From Membranipora membranacea (lineage: Eukaryota > Bryozoa > Gymnolaemata > Cheilostomatida > Membraniporidae), in assembly GCA_914767715.1 (NCBI GenBank), contig OU612065.1, positions 10,540,001-10,604,000 of the forward strand: a DNA stretch of 64,000 bases, read 5' to 3'. The translations under genes and the position numbers were made by a program. Shown here in pieces: positions 50,858 to 64,000 of the stretch; position 1 is the first letter of the stretch; every line of letters begins with the position of its first letter. The notes under the pieces are model-generated. The model saw only the letters and a program-made list of their open reading frames with translations, did not search any database and was not told the DNA's origin.

Positions 50858-53800
50858 GAAGTGCATATGGATATGTTTGATTGTAGCAAAGCCAGTTCTA
50901 CTCTGCTCGACATTTTCCTACTAGATAAGATGCAATACTCGTATAAGGACTTGTATCAGACATGTCAGCTGGACTCAATTCGAGGCCACATACAAGGCAC
51001 TCTCCGCCTGGCTAAACTCAGTGAGTACTTAATATCAACTTTCTCCTGTTTCTTACGCTTTCAGCTAATCCATAAATGTTCAATTTCCTTACTTTTTTAC
51101 TTGTTGTGTGAAGGAATATCAGATGACTTTATGCTGTTGAGGTTTACTAATAATATCATATTATGATACTAAGCTATGCTCTTCTCAAATCCAGTAAGTG
51201 AATGTCTGGTTTTTTTACACACGATCGCGTGTTTACAGTTGATGTATTCATTTTGGTTCAGTTTTTTGGTGCCAATAAGCTCTTCCCTGAATCACTCAAA
51301 CATTAGAGACCATAAACTCGGAAACTCGAGCTGTGCTGTACGGAGCCCCTATATCCCTATAGCCCCTATAGCTCATAGATTGTGGTATCTAACACTTTCG
51401 CAGTGTTCATAAGTGAGACTCACCCAATTTTTATATTCTTATTAATACTAAGATGTACAAACTTCATAAATGATGTATTTCATAGTTGGTGAATTCATGG
51501 CTGATCTGTCCAGATCTTATGATAGGTTCAGTAAGGATCTGGAGGACTTGGTAAGAGCATTCCAGCAACGCACCGCTGAGGAGCTGCTTCAACCAAAGGA
51601 TCGGTAAGTTTATTTTGTATCTTTAAGAGCCAGTCTAGATCTCCTAGTTCACATACAATTCATATATCACAACACGTTGTATATGGCCAGGTTTTGCTCT
51701 TGTGTTGCGTATTCAAAGAGGTGGCAAGTGAATCTGTTATCACACAATGATCTCACGCTCTCAATTTCGAGCAACCATAATCAATTTGGTAACATGAAAA
51801 CTCATTTATTTTATTTCAAATCTGAAAATTTTGATGAATAGACTGACATGTTCAGGTTCGATACAATCCCATTACAAAAAATATCCTTGAGTGGTCTGCA
51901 GCAGTCTCATTGTAATTTATATTTTTCATCAAGCCTCCATTGTTTCACGCAACGTCTAGTAAGGAATTTCATTATCTTATGGTGGTGCATTGGCCGCCAG
52001 AAACCTTGTTTCCATAATAAGTGTTGAGAAGGTACATCACCTCAAGATACCAATGACCTTTACAATTGTGACAAATTAATTATTGATCACTTTAAAGTAT
52101 GTGTTGTCCCAAATTTTCTGCATCATGCAGTAAATTGAAAAAAAAAGCTGACGAGAATGACTAAAATATTATGGTGGTTCTTGTCAGTTCTTATTTTGAG
52201 CGATACTACTTAGTTATATTCGTACTTTCTAATAACATTTATCTTCCCTTACATACATTGCACATATCTACTTCTTGACACCTTGGTAACATTAATTTTC
52301 TTGGTCACACCATGGGTGTTAACAATTATTGAATTTCTGTCATATAAGTCATGTAAGTTTTATCAAGCAGTGAGTCTATGATGGTAGCCTCTGCTGTCCA
52401 CTTATCAAAATTATTTTTTGTTTCCAGGAAATATTTTGAGAAGGGTACGCTGCTAGCTGCTTGGGAGAGGCTGCTGAGTGAGGTGTCTGACGACTCAAAG
52501 GTCAGAATAATGTAAAAATAATATTTTGGTTAATCCCATGTGCTGCTTGTGACCAGGACTTGGACCAGAGCAATCAAACTATATTATTATCAACAAGTCT
52601 ACACAACCTATATAACTTGTTTAGATGAAAAAGCTGTCCGGACATGATGGCTGTCCTGGCTTCAACAATGATTGCTTCCAATATTGTCAATCAATTGTTT
52701 TTGCGGCATCAAAAATTTTTTTTGACCGCATTTGTTCACTGAAGCTAAATGAAAATGACCATACCTAAATAGTAAATGCTTATAAATAGCAAATTGGCTG
52801 ATCGTTGTTATGTCAATCGACTCAAGAAAGCCTCATCTGGATGAGAGCCAAAGCTGAGGCAAGCGAAAGGGTGGGCGTCGGGTGGGCGTCGGGTGGGCGT
52901 CGGGTGGGGTACAAGTGTTTGAGGGACCCAAACTGAGGCAAACCAAGCTTCAGGTCTTCTCATCCTTATTATTTTATAGTATGTTTTATCTTCCTAGACC
53001 AAAGCCCTCGACAGTAGCATCAGAAGATTCTGTTAAAATAGAAACCAGTATTTTATATGTTTAAGAATGCTGTGCTTCATAGTCTCATAAACTACTTCTG
53101 CATTGATTAATCCGCTTAAGTAAGTAGGACTTTCTGTGCTACATTTTGACCTAGCATTTCATGAGGGACTCCCAGGGGTAGTTACATCCATAGATCTATG
53201 ATCTTTGCAGAAAATTCCCCAAGAAATTTATCCTAGTGTCTCCATTAGTGAACAAAAAATGCTGACCAATATTTCTCCTTTTTTCTGTTAACAGATGCAT
53301 GGTAAAGTTTCCACCCATATCAGTGGCAGTTCCGTAATGAAATTGAAGCATTGTGTAGACTTTAAGCAGTCCCAGCTGGCGGAGATGTGCTCTTTTAGAA
53401 ACAAACTCAACAGAATGAGTGACACTGCTGCCGAAGAACTTCACAAGGTAAGACATCTAATGATCAATTAGTCGACTGGCTGATCAATTGATTGATAAAC
53501 AGCTAGGCTCACCAAAAGATTGTCCAAAATGGAAAAAAAATCACAGATTAAGATAAACTCTGCTTGCAGTTCATACAGCTTATTGAATAGGAAATAGTGG
53601 CTGACAATTAAAAACCCAGAAGTTCGTTTTGAGCTGTGGAGCTGTGGGAATACTGCATATTGTATGCGTTAGTTTTGTTGGCAGTGGTTTGACCCCACAG
53701 GCAGCGTGCATCATCCTTCATTTACTTCGACACAGGTCACAAGGTGATCTACCGCTTTAATCCCCTCCAACTCATGTAGAATAATTAGAAAAGTAAACTG

Positions 53801-56800
53801 CGTGTAATGAGCGGATAGTGTTTCCTAGAATGTGAGACGTCATTCTTGATGAAATCAATTAATTGCTAGCAGCAGTTTTCCCTGTGGTTCTGCTGCCTTT
53901 GATGCCTACCCTACCCTCTGAGGACCTGTGATGGTGAGGGTTGAGTGCTGGATTTATGACGCTCTGGAGCGTTCTGCATTTCTTTATGCTTTACAATCAA
54001 AGGGACAGTTTACCGCGGTCCCCTACCATATAGGATTTTACTGAGCGGGCGAGATCTTGCCGTCAGCTGGGAATATATAATAGGGAAAAAACATAGCAGT
54101 GTGAATCAGAGTATTGACACAACCTCTTCTCATTACTTATTGAGACATTATATTGACAAAGGAAACGTCAATCATGAAATTGCTGTTGCATTCTGACCCT
54201 GTTTCTGAACCGGTAATGGTAATTGGACAGCAACTTATATGGATGCAATTATGAGAATGTTTCCGCCTTAAAGTGACCTGATTGATTTGATTATTCAACA
54301 ATCTGAAAATCGTGTTTAGTATACAGGTAGGTCTAGCTTACCTTGACAAGAACAGATAAGCTGTTTAAAAATATTATATACATACAATGCGATATATAGT
54401 AAAGACAGACAAAAGCTCAGTTGCACTTTAAGTTTTTCTTCGAAATAAGTTTTACAAGTCAGCTAAACCAATGTGTTCAGGCAGAATTGTAGCACTAAAA
54501 TATCTTGTTTATAGTCAGATAACTATGTGCAATACTACCTTTCCTTGGATTGATTTTGTATGTGTCCCGATATTTACCTTTGTCACTCAGTCTCATTTCA
54601 GGATGCAACATCGGGTCAAAACTATGCATTTTTGTATAATTAGATTGTTGCGACAGACGACAACAAGATTACGGCCGTTACAATTATATTTTGAGGATAG
54701 AGATTTCCTTGGCTTCCAGTACACTTTTTCGTAGATCATGATCGTATGGAATGAGGAATATATATAATTGGCTTACATAATTGCTGTCTGTCTGCTCTAT
54801 CTTTTTGGATTACATGTAACAAAAATTCCACAAAAATACTCAAAAAATCAACTCAGAAATAACCAGTGCAAAGCGTCTTCTTGGAAGCTACCGTTTGAGA
54901 GTCTAATTTCATGATAAATTCAGTTCGGATTTGGCAATCACTTTGGACTTCCCCTTCCTAATAATGATTCATTCTTGCAAAAGCTGCTTGTTTATGAATA
55001 CATTCGAATCTTTTACAGTGGAGAGTCGAGCTGAGACAGGAAAGCTTGGTGAGTTATTTATCTTTGTAGTAAGTAACCATCTCTTAGAATAGAACAATCC
55101 CGCTAATGGAACGCTTTAAAGCATTGTAGTATATTATTTGAGTGTAAAAAGTCACTACAAAGTAACAATTTTCCTAAAACAGCAATTTTTCCAGACTTTC
55201 CTTACGTATGTCATTATAAGTTAACTGCTGAAAATTTTGTTTCAGAGTTATGAGCACTACAGAGATTATTATTCAGCCTCCAAACAGAATGACAAGGAGA
55301 AGGCTTATCACAGATGTGTTAGCACCCATAATGAGTACGTGATACAGCTGACCTCATATAACAAGCTACTGAGAGAGTATAACAGCAGATGTGTACCGCA
55401 AACACTGCAGGTAAAATACTGAATTGAGAACTGAGGGCCTCTTTACCGTCTAAAGCATGGATAAGCTTTAACTTCATTTACTGGGATGTTATTATTATGC
55501 AGCAGCTTCATGGTGAACCTGTGAGCTTCTAATGAGAAATCTTCTTTTTTTTGTCACTAACGCTGTTGCTAGCTCTGCATGAGTTGCTGGTCGTTGCATT
55601 CCATAATCAGCCAGTGCTGTGGTTTATAATGGGACCTACTACCAGGAACCCAAGCAAAATTTCAGTGTTGAAACCTGGGAGTTTGTGTTATATTTCCCAA
55701 ACATAGTGGCGAGGAAGAGTTGTCTGCCTGTGGCGAAAAAAGGGCAACTCCAGCATATAAGAACAGTATTGATATATTATTTTGCAGGAATTAGAATCTT
55801 TACACACAGAAGCGATGGTTACAGTTGCAGACTCTATTCAAGCAGTCTCTCTTATCACAATTGATCAGGTGAGTAGGATACATTTAGTGATGCTCATGTA
55901 GTATATAGATTCCAACCCTCATGCTGACCTCGTATTACAAATGGTCAATTGACATCCTCTCTCAAAGATTAAAATCCTTTGTTATAACACATAATTAAAC
56001 ATATATTCAGCCAGTCTTCTTCAAAATACCATGCAACGTACTCATGCTATACAAGTTTAAGGTAAGTTCCACCTACTGCATACAACTGTTTGTGTGTTTT
56101 TTAGGCAAGGACACAGATTGACCGTTATGATGGATTGACAACGCTGTGTAAATCAGTCAGCCCGAGTTCAGATATATCAAAGTTTGTGAAAGCTGAGAAT
56201 CCCACACCTAATAACTTTCAACACAATCTCCACTCGTTTGTGCCTGTATTGAAACAACACCAGCACACCCCACCAGTAAGTTTTAACACATAAATGAAGT
56301 ACGCAGACAAATAATGACTATAGTGCTGCTAATCGACTTCTTGGATATAGTCTAAACTCTAGTGAAACACATAACATTATGGTTTTGTGATATGTGATCA
56401 CCATATACTTGTTTTATAATATGTATATATGGCAGATGATGCTATCAGTATATCATTATTGCAAATTCAATCAATGTTACAGGGTTTGTTAAAGTGTAGA
56501 GTAATGAGAGCAACATTCAATGAGCAGGAAATAGCTGAGAGAAAACAGGGTATGATGAAAGAATTGTCAGAGATAGAGAGTTACTCTGGTCAAAAAGAAT
56601 TAGAGCTCAAAGGTATCGGTGAGGCACAGATAAGGTGAGCGTCAATATCATGAAATCAAAGAATCAAAATTTTATTTTAATTAGAACCATCTTCCTTATT
56701 TTTTAAACATTGTTGAGCCATATTTGCGAGCTCAAATTTATATGTAATATTCACATAAGAAGATAACTTCAATGTATAATCAGTAAACCAGGAAGTTTGA

Positions 56801-59800
56801 GACAAACTCCTTGTGTACACACAAATGAATAGTACTAACACACTGTGTCTGCGATCAAAAACACCCCACTCTGCAGTACATCTGATGTATGAAGCTGAAA
56901 TTTATAACCGAACCAGCAGATTAAAATCGCGGAAATGATCAGTGTCTGCCTCAGACATCACAGTAACAGTAACTACAAAAAAATCCTGTATAAAACCAAC
57001 ACAGAGTTTCATGTCTCTACATATGAATGTATGAGAGGAATAATTGTCCTAGCTTTCAGTCTATCTTGTATCATTGCATCGTTCTTTTCATTATTTTCAT
57101 GGAGGGTAATCTGTATTATAGTATACTATGGATTGCAAGAAGTACATCGGTACTGTTCATTTATATCGGATTCAGCCGCATGATTATTGTATTGTGATCA
57201 GAATTGAGGAAATGCAATGACTAATTGTGTAATAGAGGTTTTTAATGCCGATACTATCCGCTGAGTAGGCACTCAATCTGGTTTGTTGAAAGGCTGTAGC
57301 AGTATGCTCTATGTGTTGACCTAAATTTGATGCGGGTAAATAACCTCACAAATGAGTTGGAGCTGTAAATTTTCACATATAGACACTTATTTTTGGAACA
57401 TCCAGGTAGCCAAAAATCTAATAGCACACTAATTGCTCAACAATTATAGAACCTTTCTCCAGTTAATCTATGGGAAATGTGAAAATAATTACTCTTCAAT
57501 AATTTATCTAATTTCTTTGGCATTAGAATATCATTCAAAAACAATCTGAGCAACTAAAAACAAACTTCACATTTCAACTTAGTTGGGGTCAGTTGAGCCA
57601 TAGAAAAACGCGGTGAAAGGTGAAGAGGATTAGGAGATATTCGGAACGCTGTTGGCACAATTATCATTGATAGATAATTCTGGAGAGCATCTCAGACACA
57701 AACACAAACCTGGAAATGCCTATGATCTAGAAAAATAAAGATGTCTGTGATGTACTGCTTACAGCATTTGATATCACACATATGAAATATAGTTGACTTT
57801 CTAGTTCACAATAAAGAGCCTTGTCACAAACAATCGTGAGCCACTAAATGGACAGCAGTTCTGCCTAATTATCAATTCAAAGCTCTTAGTTATTTAATCA
57901 TAAAAGCGTTATTTAGACTCAACATTTTTCCTTTACCGTCAAAGGCCAGACAGAGCGACAGTCTTCCATTGGGCTTCGATGTGAGAGGATGTGTTGATGT
58001 GATATTTTTAGCAAACACCATCAAAATAAATCTATCATGACATTATCACCTGATATATTCTCTGGGGAGGGATCTTCAAACTTTCACTTATTGCCAGTTC
58101 CCCATGCCAGTAATCATTAGATGTGCAGTATATATCACTGAGGAATCTAGAATAGCTGTATGGTAACAAAGTGATAATTTTCCATGTATTTTGTGTCCGA
58201 TTGAAACTCTCCAATGTTGGAGTATAATTTAATATATATATATATATATATACATGTATATAACAGTATTGTATTTTATATATACTGTGAAAATTAAACA
58301 TAATATAATATAGTATGTACAAATGCTGTCAGTGTGTGTTGTGTAGGAATTTGAAAATTTGTTACGCATATATAGCAAATTTTCTTCAGCCAATATAAAA
58401 TACCATATAATGTACATCTCCAATCCTAACAAATATCATACAAATTTTCTGTACTTCATAACAATGTGGCGAAACGGATAATATATCTACAAACCAGGTT
58501 ATGACTTCTCGGTGCAGACATTCTCTGTTTTATAGATACTCACAGACATATCTGTTTTTGAAAGGAATGAATGTACATTCTTCTTGTGTTACATTTATAA
58601 AGTTATTTAGATATAATAGCATGCATATGATTGGTAAAACAGAGCGATGACTGCGTGCACAGAACGTGTGCAACGTGCGAGGCTGGTAAAAGTAGGTGAG
58701 ACGTGTTGATGAACTTGGTATACCTACAGACATAATAAAATAATAGTATTTAAGTTTTAACGGTTGGTAATAAGTTCACAGACATATGTAGACAACTTTC
58801 TCAGCAAAAAGGAAATCCCTGTCTGGGCCTACAGTAAACTTTTGATGCCAACGATGACGTTATGTAGCCCAAAGGTGTTATAAAACAAACTAAACAGCTG
58901 TCATACATCCATGGATTTCCAGTTGAATAATAATCATTAATTCTGATTGGTAATGAGCATACAGCACTTACATTATACTCTCTATGGCATCAAATTGATT
59001 GATATAATGTATGTAATCGGCAGCAGTAGCAAAAATAGCCATTCACTGAGTGTTAATACCCAGATCGACTAGAGCAATGCGCTTATCTAGACGTACATGA
59101 AACATTAGCACATACTCTTCAACACTCACTCTACAATAAAGCAGCTTCAAATTTAGACACACAGCCACACGAAATGACACCCAGTAGTATGGAACGCAGA
59201 GCTTCAACGCCAAAAGCCAGAAGACGAAAATCAATTATGAACGTATTCCGCAAGCAGCATTCTGTCAATGAAGTGAGTAAATAAAAAAACTTGAGTTTCT
59301 CTAAACTTTTATTTCAGGGTACATGGAAATTGTAAGCCTTCTAAACTATATGAACTTCAGTTGGATGCTTGTAAACGTAGGAATGAACTAAATATGCTGT
59401 CACTTAGACTGGCTATATACAGATGCCAGGTATGTTACATATTGTTTGTTATGTATCGCCTTCTATCACGTGGTAACATACAATCTCCGCATGCTCCCGT
59501 TCCATCCCTAACTCTTCTTTCAAAGATTTTTGTCATCTGGGATTTTATATAAATATACATATGAAATATGTTATGTAATCTCAAAACTACTGATTCCTGA
59601 GCCGGTATGAGTATGTTTTGAGTTTTACTCTTTTCACAGCAAACTTTCCAATGTCACCTCAGCTTTAGGGCTTGGGCATTTGAAAACTTCATTATATTCA
59701 TACTACTTTATCTGATATGGTAGATAGTTATTCTTTAGTTTATTCAAATTCGAAAAACCAGGAGTATTTCCAGCAATCTTTTTAGATAACATAACCCAGT

Positions 59801-62800
59801 GGGTGGGTAGTCAGGTTTGCGTGAAGACAAATTTTAAAATTTTTAGTGAGGGTTAAATTAGTTGTTGCTTTGAGTTTATTTGTTATTCTGAACAGTACAG
59901 ACTGATGTTGATCAGATGTTGTTTTGGGCTTGAAAGGCTTTGTTTTTCCAGGTCGTATCGGTCAAATGATGTTGCATAAATGTATTAAATTAAGTAACTC
60001 ATTGTTTTATTATTATCTTATGCAACACAGTAGTGAGTTGGCTAATTAAGACTGATACAGCTACCACGGCCCCAAATTAGGAGGCGAAGCTGCAAAACAA
60101 GTTAAATTGGGGTCAAAAGCTAATATATTGCAGTATAACCTAGTCTTCAATTAATTGAACGAAGTTCAAAACATTGTGTTTTGGCCTTTTATTACAATTG
60201 ATTTTTGTAACATTTCAATATTTAAGTCTTAAGCAAAGAGTGTATCATGAGCCCCATGTATGAATTATGGAAGCAATAACACTGCGAACTCAATTAATTA
60301 AACAAGCGTTCTCTTAACCTGTATGCTTGCATGAGTGATGCAAAGAGCAGAAATCCAGGTTTTGAGACGTACATAATGTCTTTCTGAGTTAAAATTTGGA
60401 GACGAGACTAGCGATTTTGCAAAACTTTATACAGACCGTAATGGGCACAGATGACATATTATTATTATGTTGTAGAAGCCCTTCAGTCTCAAATGATCTA
60501 ATTTAAGTGGATCATGTTTTTGCAGATTGTCATTGGAAACTATATTTTTAGAATAACAAAAATCTGAAAATATTTATTATATCACATATTTATTTTTAAT
60601 TCATTATGACCCATTCAAGTAGTGAAAGGTTAATATTATAAATATTAAATTAATTCTCTTTACTTTGATGATGGTTCAACTAAACCGTACAATAAAACTA
60701 GGCCTTTTATGAAACTGAATCTAAAATAGATTTGCTCTCATATGTGGCTCAGGATAGAATGTATACCAATTACTTTGTTGTGTTGCCTCATCATTATTAT
60801 GCTGGCAACCAGAGTTAAAGGTGTGATCTGGTTCAACCAAGGAGCAACAGCGGAAAGACTTCTGGTCTCATCTGTCCAGAGCCTGCTAGTTTTGACAGGA
60901 AAGGAATTATAGAAAGATTATATTACCAACAAGGCCAGTTGTACAAAATTTTATCACCAATTTATCACATCCAGGTATTTAAATATTAACCGTATAAGGC
61001 TTTGCCAGACCAACCGTAGATTTTAATAGGATTTCTAATTTGCTCCCAAAGAAAAGAACAATATGTCCATCTCTGGTGATCGCCTCCGCAAGAGGTAATC
61101 ATACAAATATACCTGTATGTTACAGTCTAAGTTATGTTCTAGATGCCTGGAAATATTTAATCCTCTCATAGTTTTATTTACAGTTCAGGAGGTTTTATTA
61201 GGTTCTGTTTCCTGTTTTCCTTCATTTTGGCAGCAGGTTTATAGATGTACAATGTTATGGCAAAATAATTATTATGAATGAAGCAATTAATTCTACAGCG
61301 TACTCATGTTTTATCAGATATTCTTATTATTGTTGCGTAACATGACGGCTGTCTGCACGCTGCTTCTTGCAGTACTCCGGTCATCTACCACAAGGGCAAC
61401 TAAGATACCTTATGCCACAAACATCTAGAAGATATCCTTATCACAAAATAATTACTGTCTTGTTTGTTTTCGGGAATATCTTGCATTGCCATGATTAACC
61501 TAATTTTGGATAGAGAGAATGCTTATTTGCTGGATCAACTACCTGCTGATAGATTAATCACCTCTTGCTTACTTTGGCTGTTTCCTCCTCTCTGCTATTA
61601 TATAATATCCATGTTATGTTAGAGGTAGATACTGGGGGTTCTGCAATGCCGAAATCTCCATGATCAGTTATTTGTTGTTATGGTACACATTTAGAATACT
61701 ACTAGACATTCATATCAAAGCCATGATACTTTAAGTCTCTTTGTCGATAGAACAGTTAATTTGCCGATATGAATTGAGTTCAGTTCAGTTTTTTTGGAAA
61801 TCAAGAATCAGGATTTGATAATCGTTGACTGGACATGCAATCCAAGCAGCAAGCTCAGGCAATTTTGACCTGTCGAACCAAATTCCACTATTCTCTATTC
61901 GTAAAATACAACAGTATGAATTATATGCATTTGGAGTTTCCTTTCTTCGAAAAAAATAATTACCAGATTGAGGATGATAATGCAACTCTTATCTATTTAT
62001 TTCAGCTTGGCACACTGACAATCGGTGATAAGACTAATGGCGAAGCTAAAGACATGCTAACTGACACTACATCATCCAAGTCGACTAATAGCAGTCAAGG
62101 AGGGGGAGGCAAATCTATAAAAGCTATGTGGAAACGTTTCGCATTTAAAGCCACCAAAGGACAAACAGCTGGTAGCCTTCCTACCTCAGTAAGTATAGTA
62201 TGCATCTGTAGAGCATGTGCTGTATGACTCGCGCTGAACCTGAGTACATAATGCGCTTATTATTATGTACTCTTAAATATGTGCTTATCATTCAGTCACT
62301 GCAGATTTTTATGTATGTTGATCTCTTAGCACAGGAAATGTTGAACTCGAGATTGAAGCTTCAAGACATGTTTGGTTATGGAGTCAACGAAAAATACCTA
62401 GATTGAACTTGCTGCCTGCCGCGCTACTGAGTAACATGATTAATCTGACTGATTTTACTTGGGGTTGCAACAACAAACAAATAATTGATAAACGCTTAGG
62501 AAATGTTAACCTTTTTTGATCTTACACTGAATTTATCATTTTTTAGGAAAATTCCAACAACAGTACAAGTGAAGATAGTCAACCAACAGAGTTGCAAATG
62601 ACAGAAACCAAGACTAATGATTCAGTAGCCACAGGTGAGAACAGATTCCAGGTCTTTAGTCCTTAATGTTGTTTCCTATGTGTTGTGTTAGGAGACAAAG
62701 GTTGAGTGCAGGGTTTTCACTTAGGAGTGTTATTGTTATTTACAATACACCCGGGAGCCAGTCACAACCACAGCAAGTTCAATCTCAGCGGCTTCAATTC

Positions 62801-63803
62801 GTTTGTCTGTCCACAGCAATGCAGAGTACCACCGTAGCCTCTGGTTCAAGATGCCCTTGCTGTCTAATCTTACATCTTGACTGTTCTGATTTTAGGTGAA
62901 CAGACAGACCCAGTTTATGCACTGCTTCGCTGCGCTGCTAGCATACGTAAAAATAGCAGCATGGATGACAGTTCAGGTGTGAGCAGCATGAGGAGCAGAC
63001 AAAACACTGCTAGTTTCGATATAAGTAACAGCTCACGTTCACCCAGCCCGACTGCAGGTTAGTTACCATAACCCAAACTTAATCCTAAAAGACTTAGACC
63101 AGAGAGAATGTGGGCACTGTCCCACCCTGCCTGTCTAGACGTACTATTGCTAGCAGTTTGTGACTTGTCTTACCCTGATACTTTGTGAAGTTACTTGAAA
63201 CTGTTCTATCTTTCTTTGACATGATGACACAGGCGCATCTATGCATAGCTTCTAATGTAACCCATAAAGGACCATGTACTGCTTCTCATCGCTAGACATA
63301 TAATGCTTCTGTCATTTATCTGGTGATAGACAACTGTTTCTGTCCAACTTTAAACTTACCACCAGCACTGTCAGGTTATGATTGCTACTGCATGTTTACT
63401 GGATGGTGTGATATCAGATGTACAGGGCACTTTCTCACATATGTACTTCTGTACACTTATATACATATATAGTTACTATAATAGAAGCTAGCTGGAGAGG
63501 TTCTGTTCTTTCAATACAGTCTAAAAACTAATGAACGAACAGAATCGAGATCTCAATAGCTACATAAATGTTGTATTTTATAAATATAAGCGTTGTAGTT
63601 CTTTCTTATTATGCTTTTTAGACTTTGATAACTCCCTGCAATCTACCTCAACACCAAATAGCCATAAACCACCTGCAGCATACCAATCCGCGTGCCACAT
63701 CGCTTCATGTCCGTGCAAACACCCCGATGTGCTTCAGGACTATTGTAAACAAGCTTTACAAAGCTTCAAACCCAAAAATAAAAAATCCAATCGCAAACCT
63801 TGA
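50858..63803 (+). CDS. F-BAR-domain protein with Ser-rich, Cys/His-ending C-terminus
   Basis: F-BAR proteins bind and curve membranes and link them to actin. Exons: 50858-51020, 51486-51603, 52428-52500, 53295-53447, 55019-55048, 55246-55410, 55797-55868, 56105-56275, 56483-56634, 59318-59429, 62006-62188, 62547-62634, 62896-63057, 63622-63803. They sum to 1824 nt with consistent phases. FCH/F-BAR blocks: LAKL(I)GEFMADLSRSYDRFSKDLEDL, FEKGTLLAAWERLLSEVSDD, WRVELRQESLSYEHYRDYY, HNEYVIQLTSYNKLLREYN, LQELESLHTEAMVTVADSI. A second coiled-coil part (RKQGMMKELSEIE, KLYELQLDACKRRNELNML) follows. Then come a basic patch (KSIKAMWKRFAFKATKG), a Ser-rich linker with DPVYALLRCAASIRK, and the end CHIASCPCKHPDVLQDYC. 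No SH3, SH2, kinase or RhoGAP domain is visible, so I cannot place it among FES/FER, FCHSD or srGAP types. The 5' end is uncertain. Confidence 0.8.
52869..52910. repeat. G-rich 12-bp tandem repeat
   Basis: The unit GGGTGGGCGTCG repeats just over three times and ends in GGGTGGGG. The plus strand has at least four closely spaced GGG runs, so a G-quadruplex is possible. It lies in the intron after F-BAR exon 52428-52500. Confidence 0.8.
58228..58252. repeat. TA microsatellite
   Basis: A run of about 11-12 TA dinucleotides within the 2.7-kb intron between F-BAR exons 56483-56634 and 59318-59429. Confidence 0.8.
59174..59272 (+). CDS. Candidate alternative first exon of the F-BAR gene
   Basis: An ATG at 59174 opens 33 codons (MTPSSMERRASTPKARRRKS…VFRKQHSVNE) ending at a good donor (gtgagt). 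The peptide is strongly basic. The exit phase is 0, so it cannot join the next exon 59318 (which needs two carried bases) but can join 62006-62188 in frame. Inclusion after exon 56483-56634 would hit a stop. It therefore looks like a separate first exon for a short isoform without the F-BAR domain. An acceptor-like tttag just upstream leaves room for a non-coding leader exon. Confidence 0.45.
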
Positions 63804-64000
63804 GGAACAAATTATGCATATCTTTTATCTCAATATTAGTTTAGCCGCTAGGCAGTTTTTTGTTGTAAATATCAATTTTAACAAATTGTGATATGCACCA
63901 CTTTCAGTTTTATTTTATTTCAACTGCATCACACATCACTCGTCTGTCTAAACCTGAGCATGCCCACGTTCAATATTTTTCTAATATAAATGTTGAAGGA
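63804..64000 (+). other. 3' UTR of the F-BAR gene
   Basis: Non-coding sequence after the stop at 63801-63803. No canonical AATAAA was seen before the window ends, so the transcript probably runs on. Confidence 0.45.

Overview
The window is genomic DNA from an invertebrate animal. Genes are split into short exons with GT..AG introns, the intergenic DNA is AT-rich, and worn LINE, hAT, MITE and tRNA-derived pieces lie between and inside genes. A striated-muscle troponin T with an acidic C-terminal tail, a PP2C-like protein of the CG9801 type known from protostomes, and MLX together suggest a bilaterian, probably a protostome such as a lophotrochozoan. The species cannot be named from sequence alone.

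Layout. 0.4-6.0 kb (+): troponin T, ten coding exons, 373 codons. 7.0-12.3 kb and 14.6-22.9 kb (both -): two complete head-to-tail polycystin-2 (PKD2/TRPP2) genes, called A (about 851 aa) and B (about 942 aa). Each has the extracellular polycystin domain, six membrane segments, pore, EF-hands and C-terminal coiled coil. Gene B carries two alternative versions of the exon for the first membrane helix and an extra 60-codon basic cassette exon. 22.9-30.5 kb: a gene-poor stretch with nested transposon relics. 30.5-34.8 kb (+): PP2C-like phosphatase-fold protein with a 17-bp minisatellite in an intron. 35.4-37.6 kb (-): MLX, a bHLH-Zip partner of Mondo/ChREBP. 39.2-42.8 kb (-): GLOD4, complete in ten exons. 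43.0-46.4 kb: LINE relic split by a MITE, plus a SINE-like piece. 46.6-48.3 kb (+): a three-exon gene for a small membrane protein of unknown function. 50.0-63.8 kb (+): a long F-BAR-domain gene with a Cys/His-containing C-terminus and a possible internal promoter.

The genes do not form an operon or one pathway. The functional cluster is the polycystin-2 pair: matching intron phases and exon sizes show a local duplication followed by divergence in the tails, the linker and the first transmembrane helix. The exon joins given here were worked out by hand from reading frame, splice sites and family similarity. In each gene the exon lengths sum to an open frame, which is strong internal support, but no transcript data were available.
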